Positions 43,228 through 51,552 are shown, numbered from the stretch's first letter. The stretch is DNA of 64,000 nt from Chryseobacterium sp. MFBS3-17 (GCF_020687745.1 NZ_JAJEWK010000012.1:310001-374000), one strand, 5' to 3'. The notes: generated from the sequence alone by a model not told the origin. Translations and numbers: made by a program.

Positions 43228-43275
43228 GATTTTCCTGTACATTTTTTAACTACATTTATCCAATAAATAACAATC

Positions 43276-43716
43276 ATGTCTCACTCCTTCAGTAATATTT
43301 TGGTACATGCCGTCTGGGGCACCAAGAATCATCAACCGTTTATTTTACCGGAAGCAGAAGATCATATCCATCAAATGATTAAAGAAGAAATGGGTGTGTC
43401 TGGCTGTCCTGTTTTGATTATAAATGGGATTCCTGATCATATTCATATCCTTTTCTTTCTAAATCCCAACAGGAGTGTAGCAGAAGTAATCAAACACGTA
43501 AAAGGTATTACCTCTCACTCTATCAACCAGCAGGATTTGGTGCCATACAAATTTGCCTGGCAAACCGGCTATGCGGTGTTTTCGGTAAGTAAATCTGTGC
43601 AACAAAAAACGTATGACTATATTCGCAATCAAAAGTCTCATCATCTCAAAAAAAGCTTCGAGCAGGAGTACGAAGAGTTTTTAAAACTGTATGACTCGGA
43701 CAACCCACGGTTTTAA
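43276..43716 (+). CDS. REP-associated Y1 (HUH) transposase, RAYT-like
   Basis: A 146-residue IS200-like Y1 transposase. The HUH motif is His55-Ile-His57 in IPDHIHILFF, and the catalytic Tyr is probably Tyr115 in YDYIRNQKSHHLKK. There is no accessory TnpB gene and no IS boundary; palindromes flank the gene instead (43202-43223, 43704-43721, 43744-43760). The stop codon lies inside the first downstream palindrome, so that palindrome encodes the C-terminal PRF. These features fit domesticated RAYT genes that mobilise REP sequences, rather than a self-moving IS. Confidence 0.85.
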   Translation: MSHSFSNILVHAVWGTKNHQPFILPEAEDHIHQMIKEEMGVSGCPVLIINGIPDHIHILFFLNPNRSVAEVIKHVKGITSHSINQQDLVPYKFAWQTGYAVFSVSKSVQQKTYDYIRNQKSHHLKKSFEQEYEEFLKLYDSDNPRF

Positions 43717-43760
43717 CCGTGTTTTTTTTGATGTATTGTGCCCCCACCGTTAAAACGGTG
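43704..43760. repeat. pair of REP-like palindromes after the transposase gene
   Basis: CACGGTT-TT-AACCGTG (43706-43721) and, 23 bases on, CACCGTT-AA-AACGGTG (43745-43760). Read on the opposite strand the second is CACCGTTTTAACGGTG, so the two differ by a compensatory C-G swap in the stem and lie in inverted orientation, like a BIME pair. The first core recurs in the hairpin at 15640-15661. Confidence 0.75.
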
Positions 43761-43765
43761 AGCTT

Positions 43766-44521
43766 TCACACCCAACCCTCACGTATCGTCTGGACCAAAA
43801 GTTCCTGTACGTTTTTACATCCGGATTTAGCCAGGATATTTTTGCGGTGATTGCGGATGGTGAAAATGCTTCGGTTCAGTAGTGTTGAGATTTCTTCACT
43901 TTTTTTACCCTGCGCCATCAATTGTAAAATTTCCTGCTCTTTCTTTGAAAATACAGCGGGGCTGCGCTCAAACATCATGCTGGTGTGCACATTATAAAAC
44001 GAAGGTGCACCATCCATGCCGATGAATGACAATTTCGGAATGCCGGAGATGTTAAAATGAGTGAGGTCGGTGAAAATTACCAGTGTTCTGGCGCCGCCTT
44101 CCGGAAAATAATAAACGGGAACAATCTGTTGCTGCACCCTTTTGTATATGCCTGTGGCAGTTTTTACACGGAAATCATAGGCAAATTTGTATTTCAGAAA
44201 CAATTCGGGGGCCAGTTGTGTAAAAAATCGGACCGCACTTTGTTCGTAATGGTAATAGTAGGGCAAGTCATCAGCATGTAAATTTTCAAGCAGCAGGCTG
44301 AGGCGGAATTCATCTGGCAGGTAGCCCAGAACTTTGGTCAGTTGCGGACTCACATATTCCATTTGTGTGGTGCGGGTATTGAAAATCACATAAAAATAAT
44401 CTCCGAAATGGAACAGATCCATGTACTTTTCTATAATTTCCCTTTGTGAAAGGTCCATTTGGGAAGAAACGGATTTGGGAATCTGATCCCAGATGCGTTG
44501 CAGTCTTTGTATATCGCCCAT
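43766..44521 (-). CDS. PAS-LuxR transcriptional regulator
   Basis: A 251-residue regulator: an N-terminal PAS-like sensor (about 35-165, FGDYFYVIFNTRTTQMEYVS, then YLPDEFRLSLLLENLHADDL) and a C-terminal LuxR HTH (FSKKEQEILQLMAQGKKSEE, NRSIFTIRNHRKNILAKSG). No receiver domain, so it is probably a one-component sensor of a small ligand or redox signal. Divergent from a short transcription unit at 44587. Targets unknown. Confidence 0.88.
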   Translation of the reverse strand: MGDIQRLQRIWDQIPKSVSSQMDLSQREIIEKYMDLFHFGDYFYVIFNTRTTQMEYVSPQLTKVLGYLPDEFRLSLLLENLHADDLPYYYHYEQSAVRFFTQLAPELFLKYKFAYDFRVKTATGIYKRVQQQIVPVYYFPEGGARTLVIFTDLTHFNISGIPKLSFIGMDGAPSFYNVHTSMMFERSPAVFSKKEQEILQLMAQGKKSEEISTLLNRSIFTIRNHRKNILAKSGCKNVQELLVQTIREGWV

Positions 44522-44586
44522 ATTATTATTGTCTGATATTCAAAAAATGGCTATATGTAGCTATTTTTTGCTAAAGATATTAAATC

Positions 44587-44680
44587 TATTTTTGTTGATA
44601 CAAAACAAATACACAAATGATGACGAAATTTCACAGGAGAGATCCGGTGCTGATTCTTTTTATAGGATCAGCACTATTTT
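44587..44680 (+). ncRNA. putative short transcript B (promoter, leader, terminator)
   Basis: TATTTTTG (44587-44594), a leader with ACACAAATGATGA (44611-44623), then a 10-bp hairpin GTGCTGATTC / GGATCAGCAC (44647-44674) and TATTTT. A transcript would be about 80 bases. Architecture and the 13-mer match unit A at 29775-29852. The ATGATG could also start a leader peptide, since that frame stays open for 57 codons. The small-RNA call is inference. Confidence 0.42.
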
Positions 44681-44786
44681 CTTATGACCCTCCTCTCCCC
44701 AAGTATTTTCTGTGTCATTTTTTAAGCATCGCTCAGGTATTGCGAAAGCTGTGTGTGTATATGAGAAATGTAACAATAAATCCAAT

Positions 44787-45299
44787 ATGATTAAAGAAAT
44801 CGTAGTTCCTGCAATGATAGCTGCATCAGGTTTTTTAGCTAAGTCAGCTTATGAAATCTATCTTGGAGTAAGAAACAAAAAGATAGAAATACTGGAGAAC
44901 AGACTTCAAAAATTTTATTGGCCTATCCTGATAAGAGTTGAAAAGGACAACGCAATCTGGCAAAGCATACTTTCCAAAAAAGAAAAAAACGATAGCTTCA
45001 AATTCCGGTTAGCCGATACCATCGAGAAAAATTATGTTTTGAAAAATCACGATGAGATTCTTGATATTATCATGAATTATACGCATCTTGCAGAACCTGA
45101 CCAGTTATTGACCGATGTTATTAGGAAATACATCAGGCACATCACTATTTACAAAGCAATAAGGGAATTGGGGGAAGAAGAGACATTTCCGTTAGAATTA
45201 GACGCAGAATGGCCTCAGGAATTATATCCGCTTCTAAAAGAGCGTACTGAACAATACCAGACAGAACTTAATCGAAAAAAAATGTTTAAATTATTCTAA
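44787..45299 (+). CDS. hypothetical membrane-anchored protein
   Basis: A 170-residue protein with one N-terminal hydrophobic helix (IVVPAMIAASGFLAKSAYEI) and a charged helical cytoplasmic part (RLQKFYWPILIRVEKDNAIW, then EILDIIMNYTHLAEPDQLLT). No family recognised. The start at 44787 (MIKEIVV) follows AT-rich DNA; a longer reading overlaps putative transcript B. Part of an AT-rich block of unknown genes. Confidence 0.6.
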   Translation: MIKEIVVPAMIAASGFLAKSAYEIYLGVRNKKIEILENRLQKFYWPILIRVEKDNAIWQSILSKKEKNDSFKFRLADTIEKNYVLKNHDEILDIIMNYTHLAEPDQLLTDVIRKYIRHITIYKAIRELGEEETFPLELDAEWPQELYPLLKERTEQYQTELNRKKMFKLF

Positions 45300-45310
45300 A
45301 ATTATTATAC

Positions 45311-45595
45311 ATGAAAACAAAATCAATCATCACAGCAGTTTTATTGCTGTTCAGCATCACGTCTTTCTCACAGAAAAATTCTGATGACTTGCGTGCGTGG
45401 CAAACTTTCGAAGAAAATGGAAAATTTGGGTACAGATTTAGCGATTATGGAAATATAACGGTGGCAATTCCAGCGAAATTTGAGTATCGATATATGAGTT
45501 ATTTTGAAAAAGGCTCAAAATATGCTCATGTTACGAAAAGCTTTGATGCCAAAGCAAAGGCACCCTGTCGTACCGAAGCGTATGATGTACAATGA
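45311..45595 (+). CDS. short secreted WG-repeat-like protein
   Basis: A 94-residue protein with a signal peptide (MKTKSIITAVLLLFSITSFSQ) and a motif like WG repeats (NGKFGYRFSDYGNITVAIPAKFEY). The protein ends soon after one repeat, so it may be a truncated member. Its stop overlaps the start of the next gene (ATGA at 45592-45595), implying translational coupling, or an old frameshift that split one gene. Confidence 0.55.
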   Translation: MKTKSIITAVLLLFSITSFSQKNSDDLRAWQTFEENGKFGYRFSDYGNITVAIPAKFEYRYMSYFEKGSKYAHVTKSFDAKAKAPCRTEAYDVQ

Positions 45596-45927
45596 AAATT
45601 ATCAATATTGAAAGCAAAGAAATAATAGCAGAACTTCCACTCAATACCAAAGGCAGAGAAGTAATGATACAACCAAAGTATTTGATGAAGGCAGATCTTT
45701 TTAATTTTGAAAATGCTTTGTATCATACTACGCAACTGACTGAAAATGTTAATGACCAATTATCCAAATTGCATTCTGCCGAAAAGTTTGACTATCTGTT
45801 AATCTTCCCGGATGACTTTGATGATGCAAATAAACTTGATAAACAAAAAGGATTTACCGCATATTTACTATGGAAAGATGGTAAGTATAAAACTTTAAGG
45901 GAAGACTGGTTGAAAGAATTCAAGTGA
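45592..45927 (+). CDS. hypothetical protein overlapping the WG-like gene
   Basis: A 111-residue protein (MKIINIESKEIIAELPLNTK, ending YKTLREDWLKEFK) with no signal or membrane segment. No family recognised. It starts by ATGA overlap with the previous gene. It is either an independent coupled gene or the detached second half of one longer protein; nothing in the sequence decides this. Confidence 0.55.
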   Translation: MKIINIESKEIIAELPLNTKGREVMIQPKYLMKADLFNFENALYHTTQLTENVNDQLSKLHSAEKFDYLLIFPDDFDDANKLDKQKGFTAYLLWKDGKYKTLREDWLKEFK

Positions 45928-46233
45928 TTTTAACTAGATCAGTGCCTATTAGATTAAATTCGCTGAATCACATGGAGAACAGTGAGTATTTCGTACAAAA
46001 AATGAGGATTTCGGAAGCAACTGAATTGCTGTAAATGATGTATCGTTTTATGATGAACGAACGCACGCCGAAAACTTTCATGCTTTCAATTCTCCCTACT
46101 AACGCATGAAATTGATGATTTGACGAAGTCAACTCTTTCGTGTGGTAAAAGTTACCTTAAAACATTTAAATGTAGAATGCCAAGAAAACATTCAATCATA
46201 ACAGAAGTTTTTATTCACGAAAATTCACAATCG
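45928..46233. other. AT-rich gap in the unknown-gene block
   Basis: 306 bp with short frames only; one stretch (about 45986-46033) reads EYFVQKMRISEATELL and then stops, possibly a gene remnant. No promoter or RNA recognised. Confidence 0.5.
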
Positions 46234-46845
46234 ATGAAATCCAAAATTATTCTCCTTTTCTTTTTCCTTGCCAGCCTGTCACTTGCAGCCCAGAAATATA
46301 ATGATCCGGAAACTCTGGCAGAAAAAGCATGGAAAGAAGTGGTACAACTGCTTCAAACCGAAGCAGCGTTTTTTGAAGGTAAAAAGGGAAGAATCCGGTT
46401 GCGGCAGTCAGAATATACAGATTTTAAATTCAATAAATTATCGGTTTCAGAAAATCAGTTGATGAGCGAAACGCATAGCACCAACCGTTTTTTTCTGGAG
46501 GAATATAAAGAACAGGTACGGAAAGATACGTATCAGTTTTATCCACTCGAATTCAGAATCAAGTCCGTTGGTTTTACTTACGGCGATCAATTTTATTTTG
46601 ATCATTTTCCGGAATGGGTATTTTTGAAAGTGGAATGGTTCGGTGAGAATATCAGTCAGAAAACAGAAGCGAAAGAACGAGACCCCGAAACCAAAACATG
46701 GAAGGTTTTGCCAGTGGAAGAGACAAAAACCGATTCGTTTCAGCTACCCGTTCGCACCAAAAACCGTGAGAAAATTCTGAAAGCCATCGACCGTTTTCAA
46801 TCGACCTTGTTGAAGAAAGATTTACAGGATGAAATTAACCATTAA
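46234..46845 (+). CDS. hypothetical exported protein
   Basis: A 203-residue protein with a clear signal peptide (MKSKIILLFFFLASLSLAAQ) and a charged, soluble mature part (EKAWKEVVQLLQTEAAFFEG, then PEWVFLKVEWFGENI). The start at 46234 is chosen for the signal peptide; a longer frame adds 38 unlikely residues. No family recognised. Followed 3 bases later by another unknown gene, so the two form an operon. Confidence 0.65.
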   Translation: MKSKIILLFFFLASLSLAAQKYNDPETLAEKAWKEVVQLLQTEAAFFEGKKGRIRLRQSEYTDFKFNKLSVSENQLMSETHSTNRFFLEEYKEQVRKDTYQFYPLEFRIKSVGFTYGDQFYFDHFPEWVFLKVEWFGENISQKTEAKERDPETKTWKVLPVEETKTDSFQLPVRTKNREKILKAIDRFQSTLLKKDLQDEINH

Positions 46846-46848
46846 ACT

Positions 46849-47388
46849 ATGAAAATAGGCAAACCTTATTATCAGTTAACCAAAGACGAATACTTGTTTT
46901 TCATCGAAAATCATAAACAATATTCTGATTTCAACACGCTGGGATTATACCGTTCTTTGATCGAAAACGAATCTTTAGCGCTGAAAGATCAATTGGAAAT
47001 TCGGGATTTTGCGCATCAGTATTTTCAGAAAACCTTTGATTTTTTGCAACTTAAAGATCCCAGAACCTATTTTGAAGTTTTTTATCTGGGCGAAGAAATG
47101 ACCGACGGTGATGTGCAAAATGCCTGGCGCATCATCCGTGAAAATCAGCAGAAGATTTTGAAAGACAAAAAAATCAAACACCGCAATTTCGGAACCTATT
47201 CCATTCACGACTGTGGCTTGCCGTATTGCCCGTACAATGGATTGATGATCAAACAAAATGCTTTCAACTCCCGGTCGTTCATGTGTTTCAGAACCGATGA
47301 AAACAAAGACGAGAAAATCAATAAAAGCAAGCGACAACAAAAAGAAAAACGGGAATGGAAACAGAAGGGAAATATCTACGATGATTAA
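46849..47388 (+). CDS. hypothetical protein with Cys-rich motif
   Basis: A 179-residue soluble protein. A conserved-looking motif HDCGLPYCPYNGLMIKQ (about residue 122) could bind metal; the C-terminus is strongly basic (KSKRQQKEKREWKQKGN). No family recognised. Co-transcribed with the exported protein before it. The pairing of an exported and a cytoplasmic protein is compatible with an effector/partner role, but nothing shows this directly. Confidence 0.6.
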   Translation: MKIGKPYYQLTKDEYLFFIENHKQYSDFNTLGLYRSLIENESLALKDQLEIRDFAHQYFQKTFDFLQLKDPRTYFEVFYLGEEMTDGDVQNAWRIIRENQQKILKDKKIKHRNFGTYSIHDCGLPYCPYNGLMIKQNAFNSRSFMCFRTDENKDEKINKSKRQQKEKREWKQKGNIYDD

Positions 47389-47479
47389 AATTGTATCCAC
47401 CGAAAACTGATTTCCGGAAAAGCGGTATTGCGGATAATAACTTCTCTGCACTGCCTGCTCAATATTCATTTCATTTTGC

Positions 47480-47487
47480 TAAATTTG
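47480..47487 (+). promoter_or_regulatory. -7 box of the LolD-like gene
   Basis: TAAATTTG, with the ATG only 6 bases after it at 47493, so transcription may start at or next to the start codon (leaderless mRNA). Confidence 0.45.
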
Positions 47488-47492
47488 GCCGT

Positions 47493-48158
47493 ATGATAAA
47501 AGCAAAAAACATTCATAAATCCTATGGTGATCTGGAAGTTCTGAAAGGTGTGGACATTCATGTGAAAGAAGGTGAGGTGGTCTCCATTGTAGGCGAGTCC
47601 GGTGCCGGAAAATCTACGCTGCTCCAGATTCTGGGTACGCTGGATGCGCCCACCCATCCAGATAAACACCAGACCCAAATCACTCTGAACGGACAGTCTT
47701 TTGTGAATATGAGAGACCGTGAACTTTCTAAATTCCGGAACAGAAACATAGGCTTCGTATTTCAGTTTCACCAGCTCTTGCCGGAGTTTACCGCGCTGGA
47801 AAATGTGCTGCTGCCCACCCGGATTTCCGGGCAAAATGAAAAAGAAAGCCTGGAAAATGCATACCGGCTTTTTGAGGATCTGCATATTACCGGCAGGCTG
47901 CACCATAAACCCGGAGAAATGTCCGGCGGTGAGGCACAGCGGGTAGCCGTGGCGCGGGCACTGATCAATTCACCCAAAATCATCTATGCAGATGAACCTA
48001 CGGGAAACCTGGACTCCAAAAATGCAGATGATCTGCACCGTTTGTTTTTTGACCTCCGGGACAAGTACAACCAGACGTTTGTGATTGTAACCCATAACGC
48101 CGGTCTGGCCGAAATTACCGACCGAAAACTGGTGATGAAAGACGGAATGATTCTCTGA
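47493..48158 (+). CDS. ABC transporter ATP-binding protein, LolD/MacB type
   Basis: A 221-residue nucleotide-binding subunit that probably powers lipoprotein release (LolCDE) or an efflux system. Walker A GESGAGKST, Q-loop in FVFQFHQLLPEFTALENV, signature MSGGEAQRVAVARA, Walker B IIYADEPTGNLD and the switch His in VIVTHN are intact. No permease gene is adjacent. The start at 47493 (MIKAKNIHKSYG) is preferred to a longer frame without family similarity. Confidence 0.92.
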   Translation: MIKAKNIHKSYGDLEVLKGVDIHVKEGEVVSIVGESGAGKSTLLQILGTLDAPTHPDKHQTQITLNGQSFVNMRDRELSKFRNRNIGFVFQFHQLLPEFTALENVLLPTRISGQNEKESLENAYRLFEDLHITGRLHHKPGEMSGGEAQRVAVARALINSPKIIYADEPTGNLDSKNADDLHRLFFDLRDKYNQTFVIVTHNAGLAEITDRKLVMKDGMIL

Positions 48159-48220
48159 CGCTTTTCGCTTGTAGGAAAAAACTTTTCTCCTTATCTTGAT
48201 GCATCCAAAAACGCCGGATC

Positions 48221-48904
48221 ATGAAATTGTCCATAAAACATCTTGCCGAAGACGACCGCCCGCGCGAAAAATTTCTGCTGAAAGGAAAAAACAGCCTTTC
48301 AGATGCAGAATTGCTCGCCATTATTATGGGCAGTGGCAGCCGCCAGGACAGTGCCGTAGATCTGGCCCGGAAGATTTTGAAATCGGTGGGAGACAACTGG
48401 CATCAGCTCAGCAAACTCAGCATTTCAGATTTACAGAAATTCAACGGGGTGGGCGAGGCAAAAGCCATCTCTATATTGACGGCGCTGGAGATAGGCCGCA
48501 GACGGGCAGCACAGGAGGTGCCGGAACTGAAGAAAATCAGCAGCAGCCTGGATGCTTTTCATTTTTTCAGACCCTATCTCGGTGATTTGCAGACCGAGGA
48601 ATTCTGGGCAATTTATGTGAATCAAAGCAATAAAGTAGTGCATTATCGCAGACTTTCCACCGGCGGAATTACCTTCTCACTGGTAGATGTACGGATTCTG
48701 TTCAAAATAGCGCTGGAGTATTATGCCACCGGCATTTTCATTGCGCACAATCATCCCTCCGGCGGCTTAAAGCCCAGCAACGAAGACCGGCGCATTACCA
48801 CCACCGTGGCCGAAGCCGGCAAACTGCTCAACATTTTTTTAATAGACCATTTAATCGTAAGTCAGGACGCTTATTTCAGTTTTGCAGATGAGGGATTGTT
48901 ATGA
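48221..48904 (+). CDS. radC: RadC-family JAB/MPN-domain protein
   Basis: A 227-residue protein with an N-terminal HhH-like region (EFLLKGKNSLSDAELLAIIM, KFNGVGEAKAISI) and a JAMM/MPN metal domain (IFIAHNHPSGGLKPSNEDRR). Despite the name, a direct DNA repair role has been doubted; it is often linked to recombination or natural transformation. It overlaps the next gene by ATGA at 48901-48904. Confidence 0.93.
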   Translation: MKLSIKHLAEDDRPREKFLLKGKNSLSDAELLAIIMGSGSRQDSAVDLARKILKSVGDNWHQLSKLSISDLQKFNGVGEAKAISILTALEIGRRRAAQEVPELKKISSSLDAFHFFRPYLGDLQTEEFWAIYVNQSNKVVHYRRLSTGGITFSLVDVRILFKIALEYYATGIFIAHNHPSGGLKPSNEDRRITTTVAEAGKLLNIFLIDHLIVSQDAYFSFADEGLL

Positions 48905-49806
48905 TTAGAAAATTGAATCATCACCAAATTGATTTTGAAAAGTACAGTGCATGCCTGAAAAAGGCAGCAAACTATTCCGTATATGCAGAAACATGGTATC
49001 TGGATGCGCAAACAAATAAATTATGGGACTGTCTTGTCTTGCGAGATTATGAAGCAGTAATGCCTTTGCCGCTTATTCGAAAGTTTGGCGTTAAGATTGT
49101 TTCTCAACCTATTTTCTGTCAACAACTTGGAATTTTTTTTTCAGAAGAACCAAGTGAGTTGTTGTTTAGAAGATTTATAGCTGCGTTTAGAAAAACAAAT
49201 GTACTGAGCTATCACTTCAATGAAAGTAACTTTCAGTTTTCTTTACAAAATGCAGTTTCTAGACATAACTACTTGTTGCCACTGAAAGAGGATTATGATA
49301 AAATATTTCATAACTATCGCCGTGACCGCAAAAAGGACATCCGGCGTATGGATAATGAGAATTTTACAATTACAGATATATTTCACGAAGAAGAGATTTT
49401 TAAAGAGTTATTGGCGAAATATCCATATATGATCGAATTTTACGGCTCAGAATCGTTTCAGAATCTTATTCGTGAAGTGAAGAATCGAAAGCTATATACA
49501 TTTTATGCGCTCCGGTCTGAGAATAATCTGATCGCAAGTATACTACTTCTTCATAGTGGAAACAAGCGTATTTTACTGCTGTCCACCAGAAGTTCCAAGC
49601 ATAAAGGAGCTTTTGCGTGGTTGCTTGATTATTTTATAAAGAATAACAGTAATTCAGAATTGGTGTTAGATTTTGAAGGGTCAATGGTGCCAAACATAGC
49701 AGATTTTAATAAAAGTTTCGGTGCTATATTATTTAAATATTATGCAATTCAACATACCAGAAGAAGATTATTCTTTAATTTTATAAATTTTGCAAGGAAT
49801 ATTTAG
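48901..49806 (+). CDS. FemAB/GNAT-like acyltransferase
   Basis: A 301-residue protein with the general pattern of FemAB-type double-GNAT enzymes (SVYAETWYLDAQTNKLWDCL, YRRDRKKDIRRMDNENF, LIASILLLHSGNKRILLLST, VLDFEGSMVPNIADFNKSFG). These transfer aminoacyl or acyl groups to cell-wall or polysaccharide precursors. It is visibly AT-richer than radC and starts inside the radC stop codon. The exact substrate is unknown. Confidence 0.7.
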   Translation: MIRKLNHHQIDFEKYSACLKKAANYSVYAETWYLDAQTNKLWDCLVLRDYEAVMPLPLIRKFGVKIVSQPIFCQQLGIFFSEEPSELLFRRFIAAFRKTNVLSYHFNESNFQFSLQNAVSRHNYLLPLKEDYDKIFHNYRRDRKKDIRRMDNENFTITDIFHEEEIFKELLAKYPYMIEFYGSESFQNLIREVKNRKLYTFYALRSENNLIASILLLHSGNKRILLLSTRSSKHKGAFAWLLDYFIKNNSNSELVLDFEGSMVPNIADFNKSFGAILFKYYAIQHTRRRLFFNFINFARNI

Positions 49807-49815
49807 AAGAATTCT

Positions 49816-50676
49816 ATGTTTATTCACCTCCCTTTATTTTTAGTGTTTTATGATTTTATCAATTATGTTTTTTTTAAACTGGGACTTAGTGCTGCTGCTG
49901 CCACGTTTGCAATTTCAGTAATTTCATATGTACTGATTTTAGTGGTCATTCTCCTGTTTTTGGTCAGGATTTTAAGAAATCATTATCTGGCAATCCTGTT
50001 TACCTTGTTCTTCTCATTGCTCAAACCTCTGCTGGATGGGGCCAGACATGCGGCGCCAGACAATCTCTCCTGCCTGCTGTTGCTGCTCAGTTTCTATTTT
50101 TTTGTAATCAGACGCGACCTTTGGGCGGTCACCATTTTTGCGATGCTGTGTGTGTTTACCAGACCGGATTATATAATTCTGTACACATTGTTGACAGTAC
50201 TATTACTTGTTTCAGCTAAGCAATGGCAGGTAAGCAGACCGAAATTGCTGGCCTCATATTTTTATGTGGCTGCTTCTTTTTTGGTGGTGCAGTATTTTAA
50301 TCAAGTGCCCTGGACAATCTTGTTTATGAATCAATTTGTGGAGGTACAGCTGTATCCGGTTTCTAATCCAGGAATATTGCAACTGGCAGATTATCTCCGG
50401 GTGTTGAAGAGCAAAATTTTCTTTGAGTTTAATAGTTCATATTATCCAATATTGCTGATGTTTATCGTACTGATTATGGCAGGAAGATTCTCAGAAATGA
50501 CCCATAAGCAATTCCTGTTTCTTGTGTCGTTTTTTGCGATTATCTACGCATCAGTGTTCATCAGATTTTTAATCTTCCCGATGTTGGTGACCCGCATGAT
50601 GATTGGCTATTACATCATCATCATACTTTCGCTGATCTGTATTAATTTTTCCAAAGTAAATTTGTCACGAACATAG
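49816..50676 (+). CDS. polytopic membrane protein, possibly a shortened GT-C glycosyltransferase
   Basis: A 286-residue protein with about eight hydrophobic helices. The block DGARHAAPDNLSCLLLLLSF and the loop VFTRPDYIILY resemble GT-C enzymes that use polyprenyl-phosphate sugars, but at 286 residues it is shorter than most and the N-terminal catalytic loop is not visible. It may be an N-truncated relic or a different envelope membrane protein. AT-rich, between the FemAB-like and methyltransferase genes. Confidence 0.5.
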   Translation: MFIHLPLFLVFYDFINYVFFKLGLSAAAATFAISVISYVLILVVILLFLVRILRNHYLAILFTLFFSLLKPLLDGARHAAPDNLSCLLLLLSFYFFVIRRDLWAVTIFAMLCVFTRPDYIILYTLLTVLLLVSAKQWQVSRPKLLASYFYVAASFLVVQYFNQVPWTILFMNQFVEVQLYPVSNPGILQLADYLRVLKSKIFFEFNSSYYPILLMFIVLIMAGRFSEMTHKQFLFLVSFFAIIYASVFIRFLIFPMLVTRMMIGYYIIIILSLICINFSKVNLSRT

Positions 50677-50706
50677 CGGATTTTGTTCTGGTTAATATCC
50701 TTAAAT

Positions 50707-51471
50707 ATGATTAAGAAAGTGTACCGGCGCCTCGTCCCGGAAAAATTAAGGCTTAAAGTTCACATTGAACTGCGAAAACTGAAGAGTATCTTTCTTGCAG
50801 GGAATACGTATTACTGCCCCTGCTGCGAAAAATCGTTCTCCCGATTTCTGCCCAAGGGAAACGGGCTGGAGACCCGGCCCAATGCAGTTTGTCCCGGCTG
50901 TGGTTCACTGGAGCGCTCCCGGTTGCTCTATCTCTATCTTAAAAATGAAACCCGCATTTTTCAAGACCAGCCCGCCATACTCCATTTTGCGCCGGAAGAT
51001 GCACTGAAAAAATTCTTTAAGGATCATCTGAACTATATTGATGCAGATATCAACCCCAATCTCGCCACCCACAGGGTAGATATTACCGAAATTCCTTTTC
51101 CTGATGCTTATTTTGACTTCATCATCTGTTCGCACGTGCTGGGTCATATTCCCGATGAGCAAAAGGCGGTATCTGAACTGTACCGGGTGCTGCGCAGCGG
51201 CGGTACACTGTTTCTGCTTTCCCTCATGGAGCCGCAGGCAGCAAAGACCAAAGAAGATGAAACCCTGAAAACTCCGGAACAAAAACTGGCGGCCTACGGT
51301 GAAAAGGATTTGATGCGGCTCTACGGAAATGATTTGGCAGAACGGTTGCAAAGTCCTGATGTTCAGATTGAAATCATTGATTACCGTACCCGTTTTTCGG
51401 CAGAAGAACGGCAAAGATTTTCATTGGGAGACGGAAAAAGAGAGCTCATTTATAAAATAACCAGAGTTTAA
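50707..51471 (+). CDS. class I SAM-dependent methyltransferase with zinc-ribbon-like N-terminus
   Basis: A 254-residue methyltransferase. N-terminal Cys motifs YCPCCEKSF and CPGCGSLERSR probably bind zinc; the core has the SAM motifs ILHFAPEDALKKFF, INPNLATHRVDITEIPFPDA and a Gly-rich VLRSGGTLFLLSL. The start at 50707 (MIKKVYRRLVPEKLRLK) is chosen because the upstream frame is AT-rich. In this context it may modify a polysaccharide or lipid; the target is unknown. Confidence 0.85.
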   Translation: MIKKVYRRLVPEKLRLKVHIELRKLKSIFLAGNTYYCPCCEKSFSRFLPKGNGLETRPNAVCPGCGSLERSRLLYLYLKNETRIFQDQPAILHFAPEDALKKFFKDHLNYIDADINPNLATHRVDITEIPFPDAYFDFIICSHVLGHIPDEQKAVSELYRVLRSGGTLFLLSLMEPQAAKTKEDETLKTPEQKLAAYGEKDLMRLYGNDLAERLQSPDVQIEIIDYRTRFSAEERQRFSLGDGKRELIYKITRV

Positions 51472-51527
51472 ACAAAGGTTTACAAAGATTACCACACCCA
51501 ATTCGTTCGTGGTACGTGATAATTTGC

Positions 51528-51535
51528 TATTTTTG
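51528..51535 (+). promoter_or_regulatory. -7 box of the gene at 51553
   Basis: TATTTTTG, 17 bases before the ATG. Confidence 0.5.
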
Positions 51536-51552
51536 CAGTCTCAAACTCAGCA

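Noticed and set aside
43202-43760. Complete IS200/IS605 insertion sequence
   Set aside because: No TnpB, no typical left/right ends and no target pattern; the flanking palindromes fit REP/RAYT better.
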